A stretch of 64,000 bases of DNA from Myxococcales bacterium (GTDB lineage: Bacteria > Myxococcota_A > Polyangia > Polyangiales > Houyiibacteriaceae). The notes under the pieces were generated by a model. It searched no databases, was not told the origin of the DNA, and saw only the letters and a list, made by a program, of their open reading frames with translations. Numbering within the stretch: position 1 is the stretch's first letter; each line of letters opens with the position of its first letter. Location: assembly GCA_029863605.1 (NCBI GenBank), contig JAOTVB010000004.1, forward strand, positions 184,595 through 248,594, given 5' to 3'. The position numbers were made by a program, and so were the translations under genes. Shown piece after piece: positions 7,121 through 15,909 of this stretch.

Positions 7121-7972
7121 ATGAAGGTAGGCATCGTGGGCATGGGCTGGGTCGGGGCGAGCGTGGCCGCGTCCATCCTTCACAGCGGACTGGCCAGGGA
7201 GCTGCTACTCGACGACGCCAAGCCGGGGCTTGCGGAAGGTGAAGCGATGGACCTCGCGCACGGCGCATCCTTCTATCCGACTGCGTCCGTCCGGGCCGCT
7301 TCGATCGAAGAGATGGTGGACGCAGATGCGGTCATCATCGCGGCAGGCAAGGCGGGAGGCCCAAAGGACAACCGACTCGACTTGCTTCGGCTCAACGCCA
7401 CGATCGTGCACGACATCGCGCGGCGATTGTCGGGAATGCGAGGTATGTTGGTCATCGTCACGAACCCGGTTGATGTGATGACTCAAGTGGCCGCCGAGGC
7501 GTCTCTTGGACGAACGCTCGATTCGGAGCCGCGCTCGATTCACGCCCAAGTGGTGGGCGAGCACGGCGACTCGGAAGTGGTGCGTTGGTCGGGTGCCCAA
7601 CTCGGTGGGGTTCCGCTGCGAAAATGGCCAGGGTGGAGTCGCGAAAGGGAGCTCGAGATCGGACATGAGGTGCGCAATGCCGCGTACGAGATCATCGCGA
7701 GAAAAGGGACCACAAACCACGCCATCGGCCTCGTGACCGCTGCGCTGCTGCGTTGGACGCTCCGTGGGGGACGACGAATTCTGACCATCTCCCGTGTACA
7801 GGAAGGCGCCGTCGGAATTCGTGAGGTCGCGATCTCACTGCCGGCGATCGTAAGCGGCAGTGGGGCCGTCGAAGTCATCGAGCCCGAAATGGATGCGCAG
7901 GAACGGGAGGCTCTGGAACGCTCGGTCGAAGTGCTGCGGCGAGCGTATCAAGAGGCGCGAAGCAAGCCTTAG
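7121..7972 (+). CDS. Lactate/malate dehydrogenase homologue with internal deletion
   Basis: 283 residues, shorter than the usual 305-320. The ATG at 7121 starts directly at the NAD-binding strand MKVGIVGMGWVGASVA. Family motifs are LLLDD, the AGKAGGPKDNRLDLL substrate-loop region, VTNPVDVMT and the catalytic His block VVGEHGDSEV. Between PVDVMTQVAAEAS and PRSIHAQ about 22-24 residues are missing, including all or most of the conserved GxxLDSARFR segment that carries catalytic Asp168/Arg171 in LDH numbering. The frame is intact. It may be an inactive or altered enzyme. Confidence 0.85.
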   Translation: MKVGIVGMGWVGASVAASILHSGLARELLLDDAKPGLAEGEAMDLAHGASFYPTASVRAASIEEMVDADAVIIAAGKAGGPKDNRLDLLRLNATIVHDIARRLSGMRGMLVIVTNPVDVMTQVAAEASLGRTLDSEPRSIHAQVVGEHGDSEVVRWSGAQLGGVPLRKWPGWSRERELEIGHEVRNAAYEIIARKGTTNHAIGLVTAALLRWTLRGGRRILTISRVQEGAVGIREVAISLPAIVSGSGAVEVIEPEMDAQEREALERSVEVLRRAYQEARSKP

Positions 7973-8036
7973 TACCGCGCAATTGACTGCTCGCATTGAG
8001 CTAATAGAGGGCTGAGTGAGCGCTGGCGAGATTTCG

Positions 8037-9086
8037 CTATGTCTTTCCGTCGTTCAGGAACAGCGTCTGCGTCGGGAAGGCGAACTCGATGCCTTCTTCA
8101 GCGAAGCGCTGGTAGACCGCAAGATTGATGGCCTGTTGGATATCCATATACAGGTTGTAGTCCGAATCCATGACAAAGTAGACCGTTTCGAAATTGAGCG
8201 AGAAGTCTCCGTATGACGCAAAATGCGAGCGATCGAACTTCGCCTTATCTTGTGCCTCGATAGCTTCGCGAAGGATTTCGGGAATTTTCTCGAGCTTGTC
8301 CTTGGCCGTGCCATAGGTGACGCCAAGCGTGAACACGACGCGGCGCTTGTACAGGCGCCCGTAGTTCCGAATTCGGCTGTCGAGCAAATCGGAATTCGAA
8401 AATACGAGCTGCTCGCCGGAAATGCTCCGCACCCGCGTGGTCTTAATGCCGATGCTTTCGACGCTGCCCATCAGATCATCGACGATGATGAAGTCGCCAA
8501 GAACAAATGGTTTGTCCAGCACGATTGATAGCGACGCAAAAAGATCGCCGAGGATGTTCTGGACTGCCAGACCGATCGCGATACCGCCTATGCCGAGCCC
8601 AGCCACCAGTGCGGTGATGTCCACGCCGAGGTTATCGAGAATCAAAAGAACCACGATCGACCAAAGCGCGAGGCGGGCGAGAAAGCCCAGTGCGTTCATG
8701 GTCATCACGCTCGCGGGATCTTCCTGGTCCTGCCGATAGCTTCGCAGCCAGTACATGAGGCCCGAGCTCACCCAAATGCCCACCTGCAAGAGGAAGGCGA
8801 TCATGACGATCTGCCAAAGAATGGCACGGACGTCGTCCGAGAGCTCTAGGACGACCGCGCCCGCGAAGAGTGACAAAATCGCGAGGAACAGCGGTTTCGT
8901 ATTCCGAAGCGAGTGGATGAAGATGTCATCCCACTTGGTTTTGGTCTTTTTGATGAGCCGCCCGACCCAGATGACCAAGAACTGTTGGAAGAGGCGCAGC
9001 AAGACGAACACCGCCACCGCAACGCCCAAAGCAACGAGCCACGTTTTAACGGGGTTTCCGAAAAAGGTCTGGTTCAGGTATTCCAA
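8037..9086 (-). CDS. MscS-family mechanosensitive channel
   Basis: 349 residues with about four to five N-terminal membrane spans and then the MscS pore helix region VAGLGIGGIAIGLAVQNILGDLFASLSIVLDKPF, which carries the Gly/Ala packing pattern of TM3. The beta domain follows (GDFIIVDDLMGSVESIGIKTTRVRSISGEQLVFSNSDLL). The C-terminal alpha/beta vestibule is present. It would release solutes on hypo-osmotic shock across the inner membrane. It stands alone; the 301 bases upstream (9087-9387) hold no gene. Confidence 0.93.
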   Translation of the reverse strand: MEYLNQTFFGNPVKTWLVALGVAVAVFVLLRLFQQFLVIWVGRLIKKTKTKWDDIFIHSLRNTKPLFLAILSLFAGAVVLELSDDVRAILWQIVMIAFLLQVGIWVSSGLMYWLRSYRQDQEDPASVMTMNALGFLARLALWSIVVLLILDNLGVDITALVAGLGIGGIAIGLAVQNILGDLFASLSIVLDKPFVLGDFIIVDDLMGSVESIGIKTTRVRSISGEQLVFSNSDLLDSRIRNYGRLYKRRVVFTLGVTYGTAKDKLEKIPEILREAIEAQDKAKFDRSHFASYGDFSLNFETVYFVMDSDYNLYMDIQQAINLAVYQRFAEEGIEFAFPTQTLFLNDGKT

Positions 9087-9387
9087 CGCGTATGCTCCCG
9101 ACGAGGTCCGCCATGCTACTGGTCAACCGCAATGGCGTCTACCGAGCCGAGAGCAGCTCGAACGTCCCCTCGCTTTGGAGCCAAGTCGCCGATGGCTGTT
9201 GGGCGAGCACGCCGCAGCGAACGTGCAATCAGATGATGTGAAGAGACGAACCGCAGACGCGACGATGCGGGCAAGTCCCGGTCATGTTTGGGTTTCTGTC
9301 GAGTCTTGTGAGTTTTGGTTGCGTTGCTTGCGGTCGGCTGTGATGCTCGCGAACGGCTCGACGAGTCGTATTCGAGGGAGGCATAAC
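9087..9387. other. Gene-free stretch upstream of the bactofilin-like gene
   Basis: About 300 bases between the divergently oriented MscS gene and the gene at 9388. No convincing frame or RNA gene is seen. It should hold both promoters. A clear Shine-Dalgarno (GGGAGG, 9376-9381) lies at its right end. Confidence 0.5.
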
Positions 9388-10503
9388 ATGGCACGCGCGG
9401 CGCACTCGATATTCCTGTTCGCGATGGTGATCGGCGCATTGGCCTGGACGGGTCACGGCCTGGCGCAGGAAGTTGGTGAATCCGTGGTAGTGCGCGAGGC
9501 CACCGACGACTTGTATGCCGCCGGAGGTGAAGTCGAGGTCCTGGCGCCCGTGAATGGCGATGCAGTGCTGGCCGGCGGCACCGTTTCGGTGGCGGGAGAA
9601 GTGCGCGACGACCTGATCGCGGCGGGCGGGAACGTGAATTTCAGCGGGAGTGTCGGCGATGACGCCCGACTGGCCGGCGGTTCGGTGAATGTGACCGGCA
9701 CCGTGGCGGGCCACGCGGTCATGTCCGGCGGTGAGGTGCGTATCGCCGCGGGCAGCAGCGTTGGTGAGTTTGCCTGGCTCGCGGGAGGCCAGGTGATCAT
9801 GGCAGGCAGCATTGGTGGCGACCTGAAAGCGATGGCTGGCAGCGTCGAACTGCGCGGGCAGGTGAACGGCGATGCGGAACTGGCCGGCGAGGAAATCCAG
9901 ATCGCCGACGGCGCAGTAGTCAACGGCGATCTCATCTGGCGCAGCAACAGCGAACCGGAGATCAGCGAAGGCGCCGTGATCAAGGGCGAGGTTCGCCAGG
10001 GCGAACCCTTACCCGAATTCCGCCGCGAACCCGGTTTCCTCGCACGCCTGTTCATGATGCTCAGCCTGATCGTGGCCGCCGGCGTGCTGTACACCTTGAT
10101 GCGGCCAGCCTGCGAGGCCTGCGTTGCTGTGTTTCAGGCTCAACCGTGGGTCGCACTGCTTACTGGCCTGACCGTCTTCGCGGTGACACCGGTGGTGATC
10201 GTGCTGCTGTTGGTGACCGGCATTGGCTGGCTGCTGGCGTTGGTGCTGATGGCCGCCTATGGGCTGGCGCTGTTGCTCGGAGGCCTGGCTGGCGTGGTCG
10301 TGGTTGCCCGACGGGGTCTGGCCCGGGTCAGCCCGGATCCGGCGCCATCCCTAGGCAAAACCTGGCTGGCGATCGCGGTGGTGGCATTCGTACTGTCATT
10401 GCTGTACCTGATTCCGCCGATTGGCATGCTGGCCGCGACGCTGGTGCTGTTCCTGGGCCTCGGCACCATGGCGCGGGAGGCATATGCGCGGGTGCGGGCG
10501 TAA
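9388..10503 (+). CDS. Exported bactofilin-like beta-helix membrane protein
   Basis: 371 residues from ATG 9388, which has GGGAGG seven bases upstream. A signal peptide (to HGLAQ) is followed at about residues 30-190 by repeating short beta turns of the type GDAVLAGGTVSVAGEV / DDLIAAGGNVNFSGSV. This is the polymer-forming (DUF583/bactofilin-like) right-handed beta-helix pattern. The C-terminal third has three to four membrane spans (LFMMLSLIVAAGVLYTLM, ALLTGLTVFAVTPVVIVLLLV, a Leu/Ala span, and WLAIAVVAFVLSLLYLIPPIG). Periplasmic repeats anchored by a membrane domain are known in Gammaproteobacteria. Its context, next to a truncated gene, hints at acquisition. Confidence 0.8.
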   Translation: MARAAHSIFLFAMVIGALAWTGHGLAQEVGESVVVREATDDLYAAGGEVEVLAPVNGDAVLAGGTVSVAGEVRDDLIAAGGNVNFSGSVGDDARLAGGSVNVTGTVAGHAVMSGGEVRIAAGSSVGEFAWLAGGQVIMAGSIGGDLKAMAGSVELRGQVNGDAELAGEEIQIADGAVVNGDLIWRSNSEPEISEGAVIKGEVRQGEPLPEFRREPGFLARLFMMLSLIVAAGVLYTLMRPACEACVAVFQAQPWVALLTGLTVFAVTPVVIVLLLVTGIGWLLALVLMAAYGLALLLGGLAGVVVVARRGLARVSPDPAPSLGKTWLAIAVVAFVLSLLYLIPPIGMLAATLVLFLGLGTMAREAYARVRA

Positions 10504-10522
10504 TCAGCGCACCGGCGAAGCG

Positions 10523-11020
10523 TCATCCGGCTCGTTTGTGCAAGGCAGCCGATCTTCGGCGGTATGTCGGCGTTTGACTAGCGCGCGGGGCGGCCAACCG
10601 GCCGTACTTCTTTGCGGTTCGCTCGTAGACCCCTGCCAGCACCAAAATCGAGGGCGCGCCGCCCACCGACTCCTGCCGCAACGCGGCGTTGGAAAGCGCG
10701 TTGCGTACGTCGGCCGACATGAGCTTTTCGAGATGGTGTGCACGCGGCTCGTAGTGATAGACTCCCTCATTAGTGACTAGATACACCTCGATCGGGTAGA
10801 GCGCTCCAGCGGAGGGAGCCGTACGCAATCCCATCGTGCGATGCGTAATCCCTTGTGCCGCCCAGAGGAGCTGGCTGTGCTCGGCATCGCCGAGCGCGAC
10901 ATCGTCAAACTCTCGCACAGACCTGCGCCGCGCTAGCGTTTCCTCGAAGGAGCCTCGACTGGTTTGTTTCGGCGGCGGCAACTTCACGAGGGAACCGACT
11001 TTGGGAGGACTCCTCCCCAT
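10523..11020 (-). pseudogene. SagB-type nitroreductase, C-terminally truncated
   Basis: The N-terminal two thirds match SagB-like FMN dehydrogenases: a proline-rich start (KLPPPKQTSRGSFEETLARRRSVREF) with the RRSVREF FMN-binding block. LLWAAQGIT, RTAPSAGALYPIEVYLV and GGAPSILVLAGVYERTAKKYG follow. Members normally continue for about 60-70 residues with a second FMN-binding block after AKKYG. Here the match stops at about position 10600 and the frame ends in unrelated residues. The break lies about 100 bases from the 3' end of the bactofilin-like gene. Start ATG 11020; TTG 11029 is possible. Confidence 0.65.
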
Positions 11021-11091
11021 CTTGGCCAAGCGTCCATGAGTCTACCTTACATCGAATAGGATACTATTCTCTCCCCCAGTCTGGGCAAACC

Positions 11092-12132
11092 ATGCTGACC
11101 ATCGATGGCTCATTTGGCGAAGGCGGTGGGCAGGTCCTTCGCTCGTCGTTGGCCTTGTCGTTGGTGACAGGAATTCCGTTTCGCATCGTCGATATCCGTC
11201 GGCGGCGCAGCCGTCCCGGCCTCCGTAAGCAGCACCTGACCGCAGTCCGAGCTGCGGCAGCGGTCGGCGGTGCGACGGTCACGGAAGTAGAGGTCGGCTC
11301 CCTGGAGCTGACCTTCGCCCCTAGATCGACGACCGGTGGTGATTACACGTTCTCGATCGGCACCGCGGGAAGCACGACCCTCGTTCTGCAGACCATTCTG
11401 CCCGCGCTTGTGCTAGCCCCCGAAGCCTCGACGGTCATTCTCGAGGGAGGAACCCACAACCCTCAATCTCCGACGTTCGAGTTCCTCGAACGCGCCTACT
11501 TGCCGCTGGTTCGACGGATGGGGCCAAACGTTTCGGCCACGTTGGAGCGGCCTGGCTTCTATCCTGCTGGCGGCGGACGAATGGTCGTATCGATCGATCC
11601 CACTGCCACCCTTCGGCCGCTGGATTTGCTGGATCGCGGTCCGATTCACGAGCACCGGGTTAAGGCATGCGTCGCGAATCTCCCGCGACACATCGCCGAG
11701 CGGGAGATCGAAACGTTGCTCCGGAAGCTTCGCTGGGACCGGTCCTGCTTTGCGATCGAAGAGCTGACCGATGTCGACGGCCCCGGAAACGTGGTCATCG
11801 TGGAGCTGATCGCCGAGCACGTCACCGAGGTATTCGCAGGCTTCGGGCAAAAAGGTGTTCCGGCCGAAGCCGTCGCAAGGCGTCTAGGAGCCGAAGTGAA
11901 AGAGTACCTCCGGGCCGATGTGCCGGTGGGTCGGTACCTTGGCGACCAGTTGGTGCTGCTGAATGCCGTCGCGAGAGGCGGCGCCTTTCGCACGCTCACG
12001 CCAACGACCCATCTGACCGCGCAGCTTGGGGTCATTCGAGAGTTTCTGGGGATCGAAGTGGGTTTGACCGAGCAGCGCGCGGGGGCGTGGCTCGTAGAAG
12101 TTCCAACAGGCGCGGCGAGCGTTGAATCCTAG
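11092..12132 (+). CDS. rtcA: RNA 3'-terminal phosphate cyclase RtcA
   Basis: 346 residues, normal for the family. It converts RNA 3'-phosphate to a 2',3'-cyclic phosphate using ATP via a covalent adenylate. Motifs: the N-terminal DGSFGEGGGQVLRSSLALS block, RPGLRKQHLTAVRA, the GPNVSATLERPGFYPAGGG block, and TPTTHLTAQ, whose His307 corresponds to the adenylated histidine of E. coli RtcA. No rtcB or rtcR is adjacent, so it is not in the usual rtc operon. It converges with the methyltransferase gene and overlaps its end by four bases. Confidence 0.94.
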   Translation: MLTIDGSFGEGGGQVLRSSLALSLVTGIPFRIVDIRRRRSRPGLRKQHLTAVRAAAAVGGATVTEVEVGSLELTFAPRSTTGGDYTFSIGTAGSTTLVLQTILPALVLAPEASTVILEGGTHNPQSPTFEFLERAYLPLVRRMGPNVSATLERPGFYPAGGGRMVVSIDPTATLRPLDLLDRGPIHEHRVKACVANLPRHIAEREIETLLRKLRWDRSCFAIEELTDVDGPGNVVIVELIAEHVTEVFAGFGQKGVPAEAVARRLGAEVKEYLRADVPVGRYLGDQLVLLNAVARGGAFRTLTPTTHLTAQLGVIREFLGIEVGLTEQRAGAWLVEVPTGAASVES

Positions 12133-12998
12133 GGTTTACGGGCCATGATGGCCCAGGTGCTCGAGGGCATGAAGACGCCTTCGGCTCGGAGGTACGGCTC
12201 CATCAGCTCGCGCAGGTCCTGGCGGATCGCGGGGAGCTTGCGTTGCCCTTCTTCGCCGGCCTCGCGGACGATCTCGCCCGAAGGTCCAACCAGGATTTGA
12301 TAATCGATTGCCTCTTCGATGCCTCGGCCGATGCAGACGTCGGCGTCGATGCGCTTGAAGAGCTCGACTTCAGGAAATCCCGCGGCCTCGAGCATGGCGC
12401 GATCGGTTTCCTCGCTCGCCATCGAGAAGGGGCCGGGACCGCACGTTGCAGCGTTGTCCCCAGGAGGCGGCAAGTGGCGAAGCGCGATCTCCTTGGCGGC
12501 ACCCCAACAAGGGTTGTCGGCCAGGCTGCGCCATACGATCAAACAAACCCGGCCTCCTGGCTTGAGTGCGCGGTTGGCGTTTCGAAGCGCACGCACCGCG
12601 CTCTCGAAAAACATCACGCCAAAGCGAGAATACACCACGTCGAAATAGCTCTCGGGAAGGTCGCAAACCTGGGCGTCCCCGACCTCGTACCGCACATTGG
12701 CCGCGCCGGCGGCGTCACGCTCTTGGTTCGCGATCTCGAGGAAAGCATCGGTGCAGTCGATTCCGACCACCTCGCCGGTGGGACCCACCATCTGGCTGAT
12801 TTCGAGGGCCGTTTCTCCAAACCCGCAGCCGATGTCGAGCACCTTGTCGCCTGGTCGAATGTCGAAGTCGGCGTAGGCGATGTCGCTATGGATCTTGCCG
12901 TTGCCGGAAAGGAGGTGGCGAAACCGAATCCATTTTGGCGTCAGGATCTGGTTCCAGCACTCGACGAAGCCCAGGTTGTCGGCGGCGATTTCAGTCAT
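12129..12998 (-). CDS. SAM-dependent methyltransferase (class I, UbiE-like)
   Basis: 289 residues from ATG 12998. Motif I is VLDIGCGFGETALEIS, motif II is the acidic VVGIDCTDAFLEIA, followed by EVGDAQVCDLPESYFDVVYSRFGVMFF and ALKPGGRVCLIVW. This is the standard Rossmann-like SAM-binding fold of Methyltransf_11/25 members that act on small molecules or quinones. The substrate cannot be told. It is divergent from the ThDP enzyme at 13184, with 185 bases between them for promoters. Confidence 0.9.
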   Translation of the reverse strand: MTEIAADNLGFVECWNQILTPKWIRFRHLLSGNGKIHSDIAYADFDIRPGDKVLDIGCGFGETALEISQMVGPTGEVVGIDCTDAFLEIANQERDAAGAANVRYEVGDAQVCDLPESYFDVVYSRFGVMFFESAVRALRNANRALKPGGRVCLIVWRSLADNPCWGAAKEIALRHLPPPGDNAATCGPGPFSMASEETDRAMLEAAGFPEVELFKRIDADVCIGRGIEEAIDYQILVGPSGEIVREAGEEGQRKLPAIRQDLRELMEPYLRAEGVFMPSSTWAIMARKP

Positions 12999-13183
12999 GT
13001 TTAGGCTACACGCGATTGTGCTCTCTCGACCCGTTGATTGTCTACCAACGCGCTTCCAAAGGATCCTCGCGGCTCTAGGACGCAAAAATTTCGCTTTCGG
13101 CCTGGTAAAGCGCGGGTGTAGATTCGTGATTCGGCGTCCGTGCCGCCGAAGGCTGGCGGCCGTCGGACGTAGGAAGGATCGCC

Positions 13184-14935
13184 ATGACCCAGATGGTTGG
13201 AGGAGAGGTGCTAGCGCGCATGTTGGCAGCCGAGGGCGTCGAAGTCGTGTTCGGCATCGTCGACGGCACATATATGGGCTTTTTTGGAAGCTTCGAGAAG
13301 CACGGGATCCGGCTGATCTCGCCGCGGCACGAGACCAGCGCCGCGCACATGGCTGGCGCGTACGCCCGGATCACCGGCAAGCTCGGCGTCTGTATGGCAT
13401 CGAACGGGCCTGGCGTTGCAAATATACTGCCCGGCGTCGCAGTGGAGAACGGTGAGGGCAATCGAGTCCTATTGATCACGTCGAGCCGGCGCACGCCGAT
13501 CGCCTATCCGGATCGCGGGGGTACGTATCAGTACTTCGATCAAGCCGGCGTGACTCGAGCGATGACGAAGTGGAGTGGCGCCGTGCCTTCGTTCGATCGT
13601 CTCCCCGAGCTTTTTCGGCGCGCGGCACGGATCAGTTGGCGCGGACGTCCGGGGGTGGTCCACCTCGATGTTCCAGAAACGGTGATGAACGGTGTCTTCG
13701 ACGCCGATGGGATCGACCTTCGGCCGCCAGAGGCCTACCGGCGAACCGAGGTCATCGAGCCGTCGGCAAACCAAGTCACTAGGACCGCAGAGCTGCTCCG
13801 AAAGGCGGAGCGGCCACACATCCACGCCGGTAGCGGAGTCCTCCACGCGCACGCGTCGGAAGCACTCAAAGACGTGGCGGAAGCCGTGGGCTCGCCGGTC
13901 ACCACGAGTTGGGCCGGACGCGGCGCCTTACCAGACAACCACGAGCAGGTGCTGGCGATCTGGGCGATGGAGCCGATCAACAAGGCCCGTAGCGAGGCGG
14001 ACGTCGTGCTCGTGCTCGGCTCCCGCCTTGGCGAAACCGATTGGTGGGGGAAGCCACCGTACTGGGGCAAGCCCGAGGAACAAAAGATGATCCAAGTCGA
14101 CATCGACGAGGAGATTCTCGGGCTCAACAAAGCCACCGAGCTCGCCGTTGTCGGGGACGCTGGCGCGTTTCTGTCCGCGCTGGCAAGTGAGCTTCGGCAA
14201 TCACCGCTGAGCAACGAGCGCCTGCAAGCGAATCGCGCCCGGACGGCCGGCCTCGCGGAAGGTCAGGCGAAGGTTCGAGCTCAGCTCGACACGGCCCTGG
14301 AGAACGCGGCGAGCCCAATGCACAGCTCCCAAGTGCCGGCCGCGTGCCAACGCTTCTTCGGTAACGACACGATCTACGTGTTCGACGGCGGCAATGCGAC
14401 CGTGTGGGCGAGCTTTTTCTCGGAGATCAAGCGACCGAACACACTCCTATCGACCTTCAAGTTCGGAATGTTGGGTGCGGGTGTTGCGCAGGCGCTCGGC
14501 GGGCGAGTCGCGAAGCCCGATGCGACGGTCGTGTGCATCACGGGCGATGGCGCGATGGGCTTTCACGTCCAAGAGCTCGAGTCGGCGGTGCGCCACGCGC
14601 TTCCCGTCATTTACCTAGTGCTCTGTGACAAGCAGTGGGGCATGGTGAAGCTCACCCAATCGATCGGGCTCGGCATGCTGCGCCCCGTCATCGGGACCGA
14701 GCAGCAAGGCACCATCAACGCTGACTTCGAAGAGATCGCCTTCGACAAGGTCGCCGAGGCGATGGGTTGCCACGGCGAGCGGGTTTCGAACCCGGCGGAT
14801 CTCGAGGCCGCCCTCAAGCGGTGCGTGGACTCGGGCAAGCCGTCGGTCGTGCACGTGGACGTCGACCCGAACATGCACCTGTTCGCGCCAGGGCTTCAGG
14901 AGTTCAAGGCGATGCACCAGGAGCCCGGAGCCTGA
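13184..14935 (+). CDS. Thiamine-diphosphate-dependent enzyme (acetolactate synthase-like)
   Basis: 583 residues, the usual length of large ThDP enzymes. The N-terminal domain has FGIVDGTYMG and RHETSAAHMAGAYAR with the catalytic Glu, then a central domain around residues 200-335. The C-terminal domain has the ThDP/Mg signature GDGAMGFHVQELESAVRH to LVLCDKQWGM; the usual Asn-Asn of this motif is Cys-Asp here. Similar proteins are annotated as acetolactate synthase, oxalyl-CoA decarboxylase or benzoylformate decarboxylase. The substrate is not determined. Its stop overlaps the start of the SDR at 14935, so the two are coupled. Confidence 0.9.
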   Translation: MTQMVGGEVLARMLAAEGVEVVFGIVDGTYMGFFGSFEKHGIRLISPRHETSAAHMAGAYARITGKLGVCMASNGPGVANILPGVAVENGEGNRVLLITSSRRTPIAYPDRGGTYQYFDQAGVTRAMTKWSGAVPSFDRLPELFRRAARISWRGRPGVVHLDVPETVMNGVFDADGIDLRPPEAYRRTEVIEPSANQVTRTAELLRKAERPHIHAGSGVLHAHASEALKDVAEAVGSPVTTSWAGRGALPDNHEQVLAIWAMEPINKARSEADVVLVLGSRLGETDWWGKPPYWGKPEEQKMIQVDIDEEILGLNKATELAVVGDAGAFLSALASELRQSPLSNERLQANRARTAGLAEGQAKVRAQLDTALENAASPMHSSQVPAACQRFFGNDTIYVFDGGNATVWASFFSEIKRPNTLLSTFKFGMLGAGVAQALGGRVAKPDATVVCITGDGAMGFHVQELESAVRHALPVIYLVLCDKQWGMVKLTQSIGLGMLRPVIGTEQQGTINADFEEIAFDKVAEAMGCHGERVSNPADLEAALKRCVDSGKPSVVHVDVDPNMHLFAPGLQEFKAMHQEPGA

Positions 14936-15909
14936 TGGGCGCGGGCCCCGCGGTCTTGGTGACCGGGGCTGCCGGTTACGTCGGTCGCCTCTGCGTCGCG
15001 GCGCTTGCGAAGCGGTTGGATGAGCTGTCGGTTCTGGTCGCATTGGACTGGACCGAGGTCGACCCCTCCGTGCGGCTCGAAGGTGTCCGCTACGAGCAAG
15101 GCGACATCTGCGATCCCACGCTCAAAGACTTGTTCCGTGAGCACGGCATCGACACGGTCGTGCATCTGGCGTCCATCGTTCGTGCGCCCAAACACGCACC
15201 CGCGGACCTGGCGTACCGAGTCGACGTCTTGGGCACGAAGAACATCCTCGAAGCGTGTGAGAGCTCGGGTGCTACGAGGCTGATCGTCACCTCGAGCGGC
15301 GCAGCCTATGGTTACCACCCCGATAACCCCGCGTGGCTCGATGAGGACGATCCGTTGCGAGGCAACGACGAGTTCGAGTACTCGAAGAACAAGCGCCTGG
15401 TCGAAGGCATGTTGGCACGCTGGCGGAAAGAGCACCCCGAGCTTCGGCAGATCGTCTTTCGGCCTGGCACGATCGTCGGGGAAGAAGTGCACAGCCCGGT
15501 CACGGACCTCTTCGAGAAACCGGTGATCCTGGGTATTGCGGGTTCGGACTCGCCCTTCGTGTTCATCTGGGATCAGGACCTCGTCGCGTGTCTCGTCGAT
15601 GCCGTCTTCTCGGACAAAGTCGGAATCTACAACCAGGCCGGCGATGGCGCGCTGACCTCGCGCGAGATCGCACGGATGCTCGACAAGCCCTATGTCCCGC
15701 TGCCGGCGTCGTTGGTGAAGGCGATCTTATTGGCGCTCAAGAGCTTGGGCCTGACCGAAAACGGACCGGAGCGCGTCGCGTTTCTGCGCTACCGCCCCGT
15801 GCTGTCGAACCGTCGCCTCAAAGAGGAGTACGGCTACGTCCCCGAGCTCACCAGTCGTGAAGCTTTCGAGCTCTATGCCCGCGCGCGGGGTCTTCTTGCC
15901 TCGGCGTGA
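14935..15909 (+). CDS. NAD-dependent epimerase/dehydratase (extended SDR)
   Basis: 324 residues. The N-terminus VLVTGAAGYVGRLCVAAL is the extended-SDR glycine motif (TGxxGxxG). VVHLASIVRAP, the catalytic Ser stretch VTSSGAAYGY and the YSKNK (YxxxK) pair follow. Targets of the family are nucleotide sugars, sterols and other hydroxyl compounds. The ATG overlaps the TGA of the ThDP gene and its own 3' end overlaps the next SDR gene, so 13184-16711 is one transcription unit. Confidence 0.9.
   Translation: MGAGPAVLVTGAAGYVGRLCVAALAKRLDELSVLVALDWTEVDPSVRLEGVRYEQGDICDPTLKDLFREHGIDTVVHLASIVRAPKHAPADLAYRVDVLGTKNILEACESSGATRLIVTSSGAAYGYHPDNPAWLDEDDPLRGNDEFEYSKNKRLVEGMLARWRKEHPELRQIVFRPGTIVGEEVHSPVTDLFEKPVILGIAGSDSPFVFIWDQDLVACLVDAVFSDKVGIYNQAGDGALTSREIARMLDKPYVPLPASLVKAILLALKSLGLTENGPERVAFLRYRPVLSNRRLKEEYGYVPELTSREAFELYARARGLLASA

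Noticed and set aside
3936..9260. A 14-base match (GACGAACCGCAGAC) between about 3937 and 9245, with loosely similar flanks ending in CGTTGCT
   Set aside because: Several 14-base matches are expected by chance in 64 kb and the spacing to the next shared block differs (about 48 and 67 bases).
14500..14660. Cys-Asp replacing the usual Asn-Asn in the ThDP motif
   Set aside because: Asp at the second position is common in ThDP enzymes and the rest of the motif is intact, so no loss of function is claimed.
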